This document shows positions 51,191 through 60,340 of a DNA stretch of 64,000 nucleotides, piece after piece. The notes beneath the pieces are model-generated. The model had not been told where the DNA came from and made no database searches. It saw only the letters and a program-made list of their open reading frames with translations. The DNA lies in assembly GCA_965209065.1 (NCBI GenBank), contig OZ242373.1:1488001-1552000 (forward strand), read 5' to 3'. The position numbers and the translations under genes are program-made. Each line of letters starts with the position of its first letter. Position 1 is the stretch's first letter. The DNA is from CBDBUR01 sp965209065 (GTDB taxonomy: Bacteria > Pseudomonadota > Alphaproteobacteria > JAPOUT01 > G958296285).

Positions 51191-51954
51191 CAAGACAAGT
51201 CGTGCTTGATACCGAAACAACCGGGCTAGATGTTGCGCGCAACCATCGCTTGATTGAAATTGGTTGCGTTGAACTTATTTCAGGCAGACGATCGAGTGAA
51301 ATCTATCATAGCTATGTTAATCCCACGCGCTCTATTTCCGAAGGCGCTAAACAAGTTCACGGCATTACCGAAGAACAATTACGCCACGAACCAAAATTTG
51401 ACGCGGTCGCTAAAAGTTTTTTAGATTTTATCGCCGATGCTGAACTCATTATTCATAATGCCGAATTTGACCTTGCTTTTATCAATATGGAACTAGCGCG
51501 AATTCAAAACCCCCCGCTTAAAAATAACGTCATCGATAGTTTAATTGTCGCGCGTAAGAAATTTCCCAACCAATCAAACACTCTCGATGCCCTGTGCCGC
51601 CGCTTTGGCATAGACCTTTCAAGCCGCGGGAAGCACTCCGCCTTACTAGACGCAACCCTATTGGCAGAAGTTTATATCGCCCTTACCTCTCCGCAACAAG
51701 CAGGCTTTGGACTAGATTCACAGGCAACTCCACCAAACCATGATGAGAAACCCACGCACGCACAGGTGAACAACCCAAACCCACTTTCTTCTAAACCGAC
51801 CCCCGTGCCCGCCGCCGCCGCCGCCGCCACCGCTCCTGCCGCTCCCGCGCCTTCTCCTGCTCGGGCGCGGCTGTCTCAACAGGAAATTGAAGCCCATCAG
51901 CAAGCCCTCAAAAAAATAAAAACCCCACTTTGGAAAGAATTTGGTATAACTTAA
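51187..51954 (+). CDS. dnaQ: DNA polymerase III epsilon subunit
   Basis: DnaQ is the 3'-5' proofreading exonuclease. The 255-residue product has ExoI QVVLDTETTGLDVARNHRLI, ExoII IIHNAEFDLAFINMEL and ExoIII GKHSALLDATLLAEVYIAL, the last with the catalytic His and Asp. An Ala/Pro-rich linker (near 205-228, coded by a GCC run) leads to a terminal segment QQALKKIKTPLWKEF. secB, which usually follows in this class, is absent; timA is next. Confidence 0.95.
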   Translation: MTRQVVLDTETTGLDVARNHRLIEIGCVELISGRRSSEIYHSYVNPTRSISEGAKQVHGITEEQLRHEPKFDAVAKSFLDFIADAELIIHNAEFDLAFINMELARIQNPPLKNNVIDSLIVARKKFPNQSNTLDALCRRFGIDLSSRGKHSALLDATLLAEVYIALTSPQQAGFGLDSQATPPNHDEKPTHAQVNNPNPLSSKPTPVPAAAAAATAPAAPAPSPARARLSQQEIEAHQQALKKIKTPLWKEFGIT

Positions 51955-51985
51955 AGAAGAGCTATACATAGAAGGGCTGTAAATT

Positions 51986-52666
51986 ATGAATATGTTGTTT
52001 TTAGACATTTTACTCTTAGCACTCGCTATTTTTGCCGTGTGGAAGCTGCGTCAAATTTTAGGGCGACGCACCGGCTTCGAGCGGTCGGAAAAACTCGACA
52101 CCGCCGCCGCCGCCGCCGCCGAACTCTTGCCTAAAGCGGCGCAGACAAACCCCGCACTTAAAAAACTTAACAGCGAACAAACAGACAAAGAACAAAATGA
52201 AATTACAGAGCAAGCCAAAAATGCGCTAGGGCTGATACATAAGGAAGATAAAAATTTCAACCCGAAAGATTTCTTTAAGGGCGCGCGACTCGCGTATAAA
52301 ATGATTGTTGAAGCCTTCGCTAAAGGTGATATGAACGCGCTTAAAAATCTCGTGCGTAAAAATGTCGCCGAACGCTTCCAAGCCGAAGTAGAGCGCAGAA
52401 AACACAATCAACATAAAGTTCAAGCCAAAGTCCAAACGATTACAGCCGCTAGAATTGTCAAAGCCGTCTCCCCGCAAAATGAGGAGGAGGACGCTCAAAT
52501 TACTATCGAAATGGAAAGCAACCAACTCGCTTGGACCGAAGATGAAGAAGGACGCATTATCGCCGGCGACCCCAACACGCCACGCCAGATGAAAGATATT
52601 TGGACCTTCGCTAAAAAATTGAATAGCCCTAACCCAAACTGGTTCTTAGTCGCCACAGGAAAATAA
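51986..52666 (+). CDS. Tim44/TimA-family protein
   Basis: The 226-residue product has one N-terminal membrane helix (MLFLDILLLALAIFAVWKL), an Ala-rich spacer, and a C-terminal Tim44-like domain (FKGARLAYKMIVEAFAKGDM, RKNVAERFQAEVERRK, DIWTFAKKLNSPNPNWFLVA). Mitochondrial Tim44 is an import-motor scaffold; the alphaproteobacterial TimA is inner-membrane and its role is unsettled. It stands where timA is expected, after dnaQ. Confidence 0.88.
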   Translation: MNMLFLDILLLALAIFAVWKLRQILGRRTGFERSEKLDTAAAAAAELLPKAAQTNPALKKLNSEQTDKEQNEITEQAKNALGLIHKEDKNFNPKDFFKGARLAYKMIVEAFAKGDMNALKNLVRKNVAERFQAEVERRKHNQHKVQAKVQTITAARIVKAVSPQNEEEDAQITIEMESNQLAWTEDEEGRIIAGDPNTPRQMKDIWTFAKKLNSPNPNWFLVATGK

Positions 52667-52667
52667 A

Positions 52668-53261
52668 ATGAACCAGCGAACGGCAACCATCAGCCGCAAC
52701 ACAAAGGAAACAGAAATTTCTACTTCCATTAATCTCGATGGCATAGGGCAATATAAAATAAATACCGGCATCGGTTTCTTAGACCACATGCTACAGCAAC
52801 TGGCGAAACACTCTTTGATTGATATTGAACTTCAAGCAAAAGGCGACCTGCACGTTGACCTCCATCACACAACAGAAGATTGCGGTATCGTTATCGGGCA
52901 AGCCGTTAAAAAAGCGCTCGGCTCAATGAAAGGCATTCATCGCTTCGGGGTGGCGACTATTCCGATGGACGAAACATGCACCCGCGCTACTTTGGATATA
53001 TCAGGCAGACCCCACCTCGAGTGGAAAGTGCCCCTGCCGAACGGACAGCTAGGGCAAATGGATAACCAGCTCTTCCACGAATGGTTTCAAGCCTTCGCGA
53101 ACCACTTGGGCGTGACGCTTCACGTGGAGGTTTTGTATGGCGTCAATACACATCATATTGTCGAATCTTGCTATAAGGCTTTGGCGCGCGCGCTACGGCA
53201 GGCGGTAGAAATAGATCCGCGGCAAAACGGAAACCTCCCCTCTACCAAAGGGCAAATATAA
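52668..53261 (+). CDS. hisB: Imidazoleglycerol-phosphate dehydratase
   Basis: The enzyme converts imidazole glycerol phosphate to imidazole acetol phosphate in histidine synthesis. The 197-residue product has the metal-binding segments GIGFLDHMLQQLAKHS, DLHVDLHHTTEDCGIVIGQA, LFHEWFQAF and NTHHIVESCYKALARALRQA. It starts the his run (B-H-A-F-E-coaA); the gap to timA is one base. Confidence 0.97.
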   Translation: MNQRTATISRNTKETEISTSINLDGIGQYKINTGIGFLDHMLQQLAKHSLIDIELQAKGDLHVDLHHTTEDCGIVIGQAVKKALGSMKGIHRFGVATIPMDETCTRATLDISGRPHLEWKVPLPNGQLGQMDNQLFHEWFQAFANHLGVTLHVEVLYGVNTHHIVESCYKALARALRQAVEIDPRQNGNLPSTKGQI

Positions 53262-53264
53262 TCT

Positions 53265-53891
53265 ATGGCGGAAATTGTCGTTATTGATTATGGCGCCGGT
53301 AATGTCTATTCCGTTTTGCGCTCGCTTGAAGCCGTTAGCCAAAAGGATAAAATTATTCTTAGCGATAATCAAAATGAAATCCTTAACGCAAGCCATATTG
53401 TTTTGCCCGGCGTTGGCGCTTTTGGCGCATGCTTCCAAGCCCTGAAGGCGAAAACCAAAACCATAGATGCCCTACAAAAAGCCGTGAGAGAGCAAGGCAA
53501 ACCCTTTTTAGGCATCTGTGTCGGTCATCAGCTGTTGGCGCAACGCGGGCTTGAATATGGCGAATCATCGGGGCTCGGTTGGGTTCAAGGCGAATGCGCG
53601 CCGCTCGCAAACACGCAAGACTTGCCCCTGCCTCATATCGGCTGGAATAACTTGAAGGAAGTATCCACCCACGAACTTTTTAATCCTATGGCAGAGCAAG
53701 ATGTTTATTTTGTCAATTCATTCGCTTTGAGAGACGTGCCACCAGAATATATTGCCGCGCAATGCTTCTATGGCGAAAATTTTTGCGCCGCACTTCATTG
53801 CGATAATGTTATTGGAACGCAATTTCACCCCGAAAAAAGTCAGCAGGTGGGCTTGAGCTTCTTACACAGATTCATTCGGTGGAAAATATGA
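53265..53891 (+). CDS. hisH: Imidazole glycerol phosphate synthase, glutaminase subunit
   Basis: HisH releases ammonia from glutamine and feeds HisF. The 208-residue class I amidotransferase has IVVIDYGAGNVYSVLRSL, the nucleophile Cys in LGICVGHQLLAQ, and the His-Glu pair in IGTQFHPEKSQQVG. Its stop codon overlaps the hisA ATG (ATGA). Confidence 0.96.
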   Translation: MAEIVVIDYGAGNVYSVLRSLEAVSQKDKIILSDNQNEILNASHIVLPGVGAFGACFQALKAKTKTIDALQKAVREQGKPFLGICVGHQLLAQRGLEYGESSGLGWVQGECAPLANTQDLPLPHIGWNNLKEVSTHELFNPMAEQDVYFVNSFALRDVPPEYIAAQCFYGENFCAALHCDNVIGTQFHPEKSQQVGLSFLHRFIRWKI

Positions 53892-54619
53892 TCCTCTTTC
53901 CCGCGATAGACTTAAAACAAGGGCAGTGCGTGCGCCTAGAAAAAGGCGATATGAATAAAGCGACCCTGTTTAATCCAAACCCTTTGGCGCAGCTTGATGT
54001 TTTCAAACAGCAGGGCTTTGACTGGCTTCATCTTATTGACCTTGATGGCGCGACCGAAAGTGGAGATAATAAAAAAGTGATTGAAACCATTCTCGCACAA
54101 AAAAAAATGAAAACCCAAATTGGCGGAGGTATCCGCTCCTTAAAACAGATAGACGCGTGGCTAGAAAAAGGGGCTGAGCGCATTATTCTAGGCACACTAG
54201 CTTTAACGCAACCTGAAATCGCTAAAGAGGCGTGCGCGCGCTACCCGAAAAAAATTATCATTGCCCTTGATGGCGTTGAAGGTTTTGTCGCGCTACAAGG
54301 ATGGAAAAAAATAAGTGACGAAAAAATAATTGATGTTGCCCATCGCATTCAAGACTGGGGGGCGGCGGCTATTTTATTTACCGACATCGCGCGCGACGGG
54401 TTAAAAAAAGGAATCAACATTGAAGCAACGCTCGCTTTAAGTGAAGAGGTGGATATACCGATTATCGCTTCCGGCGGGCTTAAAGGAATGGACGACATCA
54501 AAATGCTGACCAAAAAAAATATACATAAAAAAATAGAAGGAGTCATTACCGGTCGCGCCCTATATGAAAATGCTTTCAATGCTACCACCGCGCTGACGTG
54601 GATTAAACAAAATGCTTAA
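53888..54619 (+). CDS. hisA: ProFAR isomerase
   Basis: The enzyme isomerises the fourth intermediate of histidine synthesis. The ~243-residue TIM barrel has ILFPAIDLKQGQCVRLEKGD with the catalytic Asp, WLHLIDLDGATESG, IGGGIRSL and IASGGLKGMDDI. A GTG at 53879 also opens the frame, but the ATG at 53888 couples with hisH. It overlaps hisF by eight bases. Confidence 0.96.
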   Translation: MILFPAIDLKQGQCVRLEKGDMNKATLFNPNPLAQLDVFKQQGFDWLHLIDLDGATESGDNKKVIETILAQKKMKTQIGGGIRSLKQIDAWLEKGAERIILGTLALTQPEIAKEACARYPKKIIIALDGVEGFVALQGWKKISDEKIIDVAHRIQDWGAAAILFTDIARDGLKKGINIEATLALSEEVDIPIIASGGLKGMDDIKMLTKKNIHKKIEGVITGRALYENAFNATTALTWIKQNA

Positions 54620-55376
54620 AACAAGAATCATTCCCTGCTTAGACGTTAAAGATGGGCGCGTGGTAAAGGGCGTTAATTTTGTTAATCTTAAAGATGCCGG
54701 CGACCCTATTGAAATCGCCGCTAATTATCAGGCACAAGGCGCAGACGAATTATGCTTTTTAGATATTACCGCAAGCATTGAAAAACGCGAGACAATGATT
54801 GAAGTGATTAAAAAAGTTGCCACGCAATGTTTTATGCCTCTATCGGTTGGTGGCGGTGTGCGCGAGCTTGCTCAAGTCCAAAACCTGCTTGCGGCAGGGG
54901 CAGATAAAGTCGCTATCAATACAGCCGCTATCGAAAACCCTAACCTGATTGAAGCCGCGTCTAAAAAGTTCGGCGCGCAAGCTATTATCGCCGCGCTCGA
55001 TGCGAAACAAATCGCGAAAAATAAATGGGAACTTTTCACGCATGGCGGAACAAAAGCAACCGGACTCGATGCTATCAACTACGCGCGCAAACTAACCGAG
55101 CTCGGCGCCGGCGAAATCCTCTTGACCTCAATGGATAGAGACGGAACCCAAAAGGGCTTCGATTGCGACTTGACCAAGGCGATTGCCGAAACCTGTCGCG
55201 TGCCCCTTATCGCGTCAGGCGGCGCGGGCAAGCTCGAACATTTTGCCGAAATTATCCAAAAAGGTAAGGCTTCCGCCGTTCTTGCCGCCTCGGTCTTCCA
55301 TTTTGGCACCTTTTCTATCACTCAAGTTAAAAATTTCTTACAACAGAAAAGTATTCCAACACGATTACAAAATTGA
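54612..55376 (+). CDS. hisF: Imidazole glycerol phosphate synthase, cyclase subunit
   Basis: HisF uses HisH ammonia to form imidazole glycerol phosphate and AICAR; the latter returns to purines through PurH. The 254-residue product shows IIPCLDVKDGRVVKGVNFVN, LCFLDITASIEKRETMIE, PLSVGGGVREL, ILLTSMDRDGTQKGFD and LIASGGAGKLEHF, with both catalytic Asp residues. Confidence 0.97.
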   Translation: MLKTRIIPCLDVKDGRVVKGVNFVNLKDAGDPIEIAANYQAQGADELCFLDITASIEKRETMIEVIKKVATQCFMPLSVGGGVRELAQVQNLLAAGADKVAINTAAIENPNLIEAASKKFGAQAIIAALDAKQIAKNKWELFTHGGTKATGLDAINYARKLTELGAGEILLTSMDRDGTQKGFDCDLTKAIAETCRVPLIASGGAGKLEHFAEIIQKGKASAVLAASVFHFGTFSITQVKNFLQQKSIPTRLQN

Positions 55377-55412
55377 TACACTCTCCCTAGTTAGAGGGAG
55401 CACAGGAGAATT

Positions 55413-55703
55413 ATGAGCGCAGAAATTCTAAATCAATTATTTGAGCTTATCCAAAAAAGAGCGCACGATGCGCCTGCCGACTCTTATACTGCCAGCTTGC
55501 TACGAGAAGGAAAAGAAAAAATATCGCGTAAAGTTGGTGAAGAAGCCCTTGAACTTGTCATCGCCGCGCTCGCGCAAGGGGAAGAAGAATTTATCAATGA
55601 AAGTGCCGACTTGCTCTACCACTGGCTTGTCTTATGTCAAGCAAGCGCTATCCCACCTGAAAAAATTTACCAGATGCTGAAACAGAGAATGGAAAATGCT
55701 TAA
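55413..55703 (+). CDS. hisE: Phosphoribosyl-ATP diphosphatase
   Basis: The enzyme hydrolyses phosphoribosyl-ATP early in histidine synthesis. The 96-residue product has SYTASLLREGKEKISRKVGE, EALELVIAALAQG and the acidic ESADLLYHWLVL, the family's metal-binding Glu/Asp set. It is the stand-alone form; hisI is not in the window. It overlaps coaA by eight bases. Confidence 0.95.
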   Translation: MSAEILNQLFELIQKRAHDAPADSYTASLLREGKEKISRKVGEEALELVIAALAQGEEEFINESADLLYHWLVLCQASAIPPEKIYQMLKQRMENA

Positions 55704-56664
55704 AGGGAAAAACCCCAAAATGAAAGATAACGGCGCGCACCCCTTTCGTCCGAAACCCCTTTCGCCGTGGCGTAAATTTACGTCTAAAGAATGGGAACAA
55801 CTGCGCGCTAAAACACCCTTAACCCTTACCGAGCCCGAACTCGAAAATTTGCGCGGGCGCGGGGAAGTCGTCTCTTTGGAAGAGGTGCAACAAATTTACC
55901 TGCCTCTCGTGCGCTTTTTGAATCTTCATATTCAAGCATCGCAGTTTCTTTATCAAGCCACCAATGACTTTCTGAAAAAGCAAGCCAAAACACCTTATAT
56001 TATAGGGTTGGCAGGGTCGGTCGCGGTGGGCAAAAGCACCACCGCGCGGATTCTTCAAGCTTTGCTAAAACAGACACACAAAAAAGTTGAAATTATCACT
56101 ACCGATGGATTCCTCCACCCTAAAAAAACATTGGAAAAAAATAACCTAATGGAGCGTAAAGGATTCCCCGAAAGTTTTAACCAAGTTGCTTTGATGAAAT
56201 TTATTTCGGCGATTAAATCAGGCTGCGCTAAAGTTCAAGTCCCGATTTATTCACACGAATCTTATGATATTGTGCCAAACAAAAAACTCACTATACAAAC
56301 GCCTGATGTTCTCATCTTTGAAGGATTGAATGTCTTACAACTATCACGCCCCGACGTTTCGGTGCTGTCCGACTTCTTCGATTTTTCTATCTATTTAGAT
56401 GCCAGCAAAGCTGCTTTACAAAAATGGTATATCGACCGATTTTTACAATTACGTGAAACCGCTTTCCAAGACCCTAAAGCCTATTTTCATCGCTACTCTT
56501 TTTTAAGTCAAAGCGAAGCAATTAAAATTGCTAAAGAGTTTTGGAATAAAATTAACCTTCCTAATCTACAGCAAAACATTTTACCAACCCGCGCGCGCGC
56601 GAACCTCGTTTTGTCTAAAGGAAATGACCACGCCATTAGAGAAGTTTGGTTTCGTAAATTATAA
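55696..56664 (+). CDS. coaA: Pantothenate kinase (type I)
   Basis: CoaA catalyses the first, rate-setting step of CoA synthesis and is normally feedback-inhibited by CoA. The 322-residue product has PYIIGLAGSVAVGKSTTARI, VEIITTDGFLHPKKTLE, RKGFPESFNQVALMKFI, YDIVPNKKLTIQTPDVLIFE and the terminal RANLVLSKGNDHAI. The start may be 55696 or the ATG at 55720. Its ending of the his cluster is typical of alphaproteobacteria. Confidence 0.96.
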   Translation: MLKGKNPKMKDNGAHPFRPKPLSPWRKFTSKEWEQLRAKTPLTLTEPELENLRGRGEVVSLEEVQQIYLPLVRFLNLHIQASQFLYQATNDFLKKQAKTPYIIGLAGSVAVGKSTTARILQALLKQTHKKVEIITTDGFLHPKKTLEKNNLMERKGFPESFNQVALMKFISAIKSGCAKVQVPIYSHESYDIVPNKKLTIQTPDVLIFEGLNVLQLSRPDVSVLSDFFDFSIYLDASKAALQKWYIDRFLQLRETAFQDPKAYFHRYSFLSQSEAIKIAKEFWNKINLPNLQQNILPTRARANLVLSKGNDHAIREVWFRKL

Positions 56665-57612
56665 TTATTCGCGCGCACCAAAATGCTGAATAACACGCGC
56701 CGCCCATAAAGCACCCAGCTGCCCGCCCTCTGCCACACCTAGCCCCGCACTAATGGCATACAAAAAGCCACCCGCAAAGGCATCGCCCGCGCCCGTGCTA
56801 TCAACTAATTTCTTAATAGGCACCGCCTCAATGGCAGTGCTCTCGCCGCCTTCAAAAACCAGCGCGCCCTTTTCGCTCATCGTAATCGCCGCGAAGGAAA
56901 AATTCTGTGCCTTGACAGCCTCTTCTATTAATTGGAGATTGGGCGTTTGGTAAAAACTTTTAGCCTCAACCTCGTTGGCAATTAAAATATTCACTCGCTC
57001 ACTCGTAAAGTTTTGTAGCGAATCAAAATGACGCTCCACGCACAAGCTGTCGGAAAGATTAAGCGCAACCAAACAGGAAGGAGACACCAGCTCCGCCGCC
57101 TTGATAGCCGCTTGTTGTGCCGCAGGGCTATCCCATAAATAACTTTCTAACAATAATATCTTTGTGCGCTCTAAACGCGCGGCTGATAAAGTTCCCTCGT
57201 CTAAAAAAGTGCTCGCGCCAAGCGCGGTTAGCATAGAGCGTTGCCCGTCTTGCGTGGTGAGACTCAAACACACACCGCTATCCGTTTTGTTTGTTTGACC
57301 GCCCAACCAGCGCACACGCTCTTTTTCTAAATCAGCAATATAGCGCGCACCCAATTCATCAGTGCCAACAAGACCAATAAAACCAGCGCGCGCACCAAAA
57401 TGACTCGCCGCGACCAAACTATTTGCGGTCGCCCCGCCCGAAGCCGTGCGCTCTATCGGCAACCCCTGATAAAACGATTTTAATTCCTTGCTCTCTAGCA
57501 AAGTCATATTGCCTTTGGCAATGTTATGCGCGCGCAAAAAAGCATCATCTGTGTTTGCCGATAAATCAAGCAAAGCAGCACCCATGCCAATAATGTCAAA
57601 CGACTCGTCCAT
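56665..57612 (-). CDS. PfkB-family kinase, adenosine kinase-like
   Basis: The 315-residue product is a ribokinase-fold kinase with IIGMGAALLDLSANTDDAFL at the start, ERTASGGATANSLVAASHFG, IGLVGTDELGARY, and the anion-hole and catalytic Asp in VDSTGAGDAFAGGFLYAI. The layout fits alphaproteobacterial adenosine kinases; other sugar or nucleoside substrates cannot be excluded. It is convergent with coaA (no gap) and lies nine bases from nth. Confidence 0.88.
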   Translation of the reverse strand: MDESFDIIGMGAALLDLSANTDDAFLRAHNIAKGNMTLLESKELKSFYQGLPIERTASGGATANSLVAASHFGARAGFIGLVGTDELGARYIADLEKERVRWLGGQTNKTDSGVCLSLTTQDGQRSMLTALGASTFLDEGTLSAARLERTKILLLESYLWDSPAAQQAAIKAAELVSPSCLVALNLSDSLCVERHFDSLQNFTSERVNILIANEVEAKSFYQTPNLQLIEEAVKAQNFSFAAITMSEKGALVFEGGESTAIEAVPIKKLVDSTGAGDAFAGGFLYAISAGLGVAEGGQLGALWAARVIQHFGARE

Positions 57613-57621
57613 CTCCGCTAC

Positions 57622-58269
57622 CTATACAAGCTTTTCTTCAAATAAACAAATATCATTTACCGGACAGGTTTCGCATTTTGGCTTGCGCGCCACGCAAATA
57701 TAACGCCCGTGCAAAATCAACCAATGATGCGCGCGCTGTAAAAATTTCTTAGGCGTGCGCTCTAATAAACTCTCCTCTATCTCTAAAACATTCTTGCCTT
57801 GCGCCAAACCCGTGCGCTTGCTGACACGAAAAATATGCGTATCCACCGCTATGGTCGGCTCGCCAAAAGCAATGTTGAGCAAAACGTTCGCCGTCTTGCG
57901 ACCAACACCCGGCAAGGCTTCCAAAGCCTCGCGCGTGCGCGGCACCTTGCCGCCGTGCCTCTCTAACAACAAATGAGAAAGAGCAATCACATTCTTCGCC
58001 TTCGTGCGAAATAAACCAATCGTCTTAATATATTTTATCAACCCCGCCTCTCCAAGTGCCGCCATCGCTTCGGGCGTTTTGGCGTCCTTGAAAAGAGACT
58101 TCGTCGCCTTATTCACACCCTTATCGGTCGCTTGTGCTGACAGCACAATCGCCACGAGCAAAGTGAAGCGATTGACATAAGCCAGCTCGCCCTTCGGGTC
58201 GGGATTCGCCTTCGCGAGGCGGCTGTAAAAAGTATTGATTTGGCGCGCGGTTAAAAGGTTGGAATTCAT
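57622..58269 (-). CDS. nth: Endonuclease III
   Basis: The enzyme removes oxidised pyrimidines and cuts at AP sites. The 215-residue product has the helix-hairpin-helix with catalytic Lys in LEALPGVGRKTANVLLNIAF, the catalytic Asp in IAVDTHIFRVSKRTG, and the iron-sulfur cluster ligands in CVARKPKCETCPVNDIC. All are intact. It is divergent from the ogt-like gene. Confidence 0.96.
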   Translation of the reverse strand: MNSNLLTARQINTFYSRLAKANPDPKGELAYVNRFTLLVAIVLSAQATDKGVNKATKSLFKDAKTPEAMAALGEAGLIKYIKTIGLFRTKAKNVIALSHLLLERHGGKVPRTREALEALPGVGRKTANVLLNIAFGEPTIAVDTHIFRVSKRTGLAQGKNVLEIEESLLERTPKKFLQRAHHWLILHGRYICVARKPKCETCPVNDICLFEEKLV

Positions 58270-58342
58270 TTTTTGTTTTTAATGCCCGTTTTTAATGTTA
58301 ATGCTATTGCTCGCCCTTGCGGCTTGTTTATCATAGCAAGGA

Positions 58343-58876
58343 ATGGAACAAGTGCAATATAAAAAGGAGGGCTTCTTAGAGGAGAAAGCGCTCGAATATG
58401 GTTTCGCGCCAACACCCTATGGCGAAGCTCTTGTCGTTTTTTATGGAAAATATCTCGTTGCTCTTGCTTTTGTGGAGAAAAACAAAAAACACACACTTGA
58501 AGATATGAAAACCAGACTCAAGGCGCCACTCAAAGCTTCAGGGCTTACGCTCAACGCAAAAAAAGCAGCCGATACTATTGAAAAAATAAAAAAGGGGCAA
58601 CCCGTGCCAATGATTTTAATCGGCACGGACTTCTTTCATAAAGTGTGGCGGGCTTTGCTAAAAGTGCCCGCCGGGAAAATAACAAGCTATGGCGCTTTAG
58701 CGCACGCAGCGAAAAGCCCTAAAGCCGCGCAAGCTGTAGGCCAAGCAATGGGTAGAAATAAAATCGCTTGGCTCGTGCCATGCCATAGAGTTTTAAGAGG
58801 CACTGGTAAGCTCGGTGGCTATCGTTATGGTCTTGCCATAAAGCAGAAAATGCTTGAAGGCGAGGGCGCTTTATAG
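58343..58876 (+). CDS. Methylated-DNA-protein cysteine methyltransferase
   Basis: The 177-residue product has the alkyl-transfer site AWLVPCHRVLRGTGKLGGYR, with the acceptor Cys in PCHR, the DNA-binding helix segment VPAGKITSYGALAHAA, and a preceding GTDFFHKVWRALLK. It repairs O6-alkylguanine by a one-way transfer to Cys. It resembles Ogt more than Ada, lacking the zinc N-domain. It is convergent with gpmA (four bases). Confidence 0.92.
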   Translation: MEQVQYKKEGFLEEKALEYGFAPTPYGEALVVFYGKYLVALAFVEKNKKHTLEDMKTRLKAPLKASGLTLNAKKAADTIEKIKKGQPVPMILIGTDFFHKVWRALLKVPAGKITSYGALAHAAKSPKAAQAVGQAMGRNKIAWLVPCHRVLRGTGKLGGYRYGLAIKQKMLEGEGAL

Positions 58877-58880
58877 CTTT

Positions 58881-59489
58881 TTATGCCCTCTTCATCACCC
58901 CCTCTTCATCATAAGTATAAAAAAGAGGCTCTCCCGTTGCTATCTCCTTTTTGATAATCTCATCAGGTGATAAGTTCTCCAAAAACATTATCAGCGCGCG
59001 TAAAGAATTGCCGTGCGCTGCAACTAGAATATGCTTATCGTCTTGTTGATTCTCTTGCCAAATAGGCTGAATTTTTTGCTTGAAATAAGGCAACACCCGC
59101 TGCGCCGTATCGGCTAAACTCTCGCCTTCTGGCGGGCGCGTCTCATAGCTGCGCCGCCATTGATGAACTTGCTCCGCACCAAAGCGTTCGCGCGCTTCGT
59201 CTTTATTCAGACCCGATAAAGCACCGTAATCCCTCTCATTGAGCGCCCTGTCTCTTTGAGTCGGACAAGCCGCTTGCCCCATCTCGGCTAAAATAATCTC
59301 ACAGGTGCGCTGCGCCCGCCCCAAAGCAGAAGTAAAAGCCCGCGCGAAGGTTATGTTTTTATTTTTTAATGCTTTGCCCGCCGCTTTTGCCTCCGCTTCG
59401 CCCTGCGCCGAAAGTGGCGGGTCGCGCCAGCCAGTGAAAAGATTCTTGGCATTCCACTCTGACTGCCCGTGCCGAACGAGAACCAACAT
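58881..59489 (-). CDS. gpmA: 2,3-bisphosphoglycerate-dependent phosphoglycerate mutase
   Basis: The enzyme interconverts 3- and 2-phosphoglycerate. The 202-residue product has the phosphohistidine motif LVLVRHGQSEWNAKNLFTGW, SALGRAQRTCEIIL, LNERDYGALSGLNKDEARE, RPPEGESLADTAQRV and the second catalytic His in ILVAAHGNSLRALIM. Its start is two bases from the dapB stop, so they are coupled. Confidence 0.96.
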   Translation of the reverse strand: MLVLVRHGQSEWNAKNLFTGWRDPPLSAQGEAEAKAAGKALKNKNITFARAFTSALGRAQRTCEIILAEMGQAACPTQRDRALNERDYGALSGLNKDEARERFGAEQVHQWRRSYETRPPEGESLADTAQRVLPYFKQKIQPIWQENQQDDKHILVAAHGNSLRALIMFLENLSPDEIIKKEIATGEPLFYTYDEEGVMKRA

Positions 59490-59491
59490 CG

Positions 59492-60304
59492 CTAAGGGGC
59501 TAACCGCTTTTTATCAAGACCGACAACATCGCGCATCGTGTATAAACCTGCTGCCTGCGTGGTGCCCCATAAACAAGCCTCCACCGCACCTGCCGCGAAT
59601 ATCTGCCGCGAATGCGCGTGATGACTTAAAATAATACGCTCGCTCGCGCCGTCAAAATAAATATCATGCTCGCCGATAATGTCACTGCGCCTGCTGGAAA
59701 TAATTTCTATATTCCGCTTTCCACTCGAATCCATCATCGCCGCCAACATTTTAGCCGTGCCCGAAGGGCTGTCCTTTTTGTCTCTGCGATGACGCTCGGT
59801 TATACTAATATCCCACGCTTCCTTATTCAACAAACGCGCGCCCTCCTCAACAAGAAAACCCAATATCGTTAAAGCAATACTCATATTGCTTGATTGAATA
59901 ATCGGAATCTTTTTTGCCGCCGTGCTTATCGCTTTTTGCGTTTTCTCTCCGTGTCCGGTCGTGCCAACAACATAAACTGAACCCATCGCCGCTACCGCCG
60001 GTGCTAAAGTAAGCGATGCCTCAGGCAAAGAAAAATCAATAAGCGCCGTGCCTGAAGGGGCGGCACTAAAAGCAGCGTCAATGTCATCGGTTATCTCAAT
60101 GCCCATAGGAGCTAAACCCACCAATGCCCCAATGTCTTTGCCGCAGTGCGTTGAACCGCGCGAGCTTATCGCGCCCACACAATTTATATCGCCACTTATA
60201 TCTCCTCTGCGCGCGATGTGTTTAATCAACTCGCGCCCAACAAAACCCGAAGCACCCGCAATAATTACCGACAGCCCGCTAGATTTCTTTTTCTGTTTTG
60301 ACAT
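59492..60304 (-). CDS. dapB: 4-Hydroxy-tetrahydrodipicolinate reductase
   Basis: The enzyme reduces the dihydrodipicolinate precursor in lysine and diaminopimelate synthesis. The 270-residue product has IIAGASGFVGRELIKHIARR, VVGTTGHGEKTQKAI, SSNMSIALTILGFLVE, ITERHRRDKKDSPSGTAKML with the catalytic His-His-like HRRDKKD segment, and LSHHAHSRQIFAAGAVEA. It shares a pathway with the DapC-like aminotransferase. Confidence 0.95.
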   Translation of the reverse strand: MSKQKKKSSGLSVIIAGASGFVGRELIKHIARRGDISGDINCVGAISSRGSTHCGKDIGALVGLAPMGIEITDDIDAAFSAAPSGTALIDFSLPEASLTLAPAVAAMGSVYVVGTTGHGEKTQKAISTAAKKIPIIQSSNMSIALTILGFLVEEGARLLNKEAWDISITERHRRDKKDSPSGTAKMLAAMMDSSGKRNIEIISSRRSDIIGEHDIYFDGASERIILSHHAHSRQIFAAGAVEACLWGTTQAAGLYTMRDVVGLDKKRLAP

Positions 60305-60340
60305 AAAGTTATTCTATCGGTTTTAACACAAAAAGCAAAA

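Noticed and set aside
51810..51850. GCC-repeat runs in dnaQ and timA as repeat elements
   Set aside because: They encode ordinary Ala/Pro linkers and are explained by codon choice.
58862..58908. Two-way terminator between ogt and gpmA
   Set aside because: GAGGGC and GCCCTC can pair, but the loop is 17 bases and no T-run follows on either strand.
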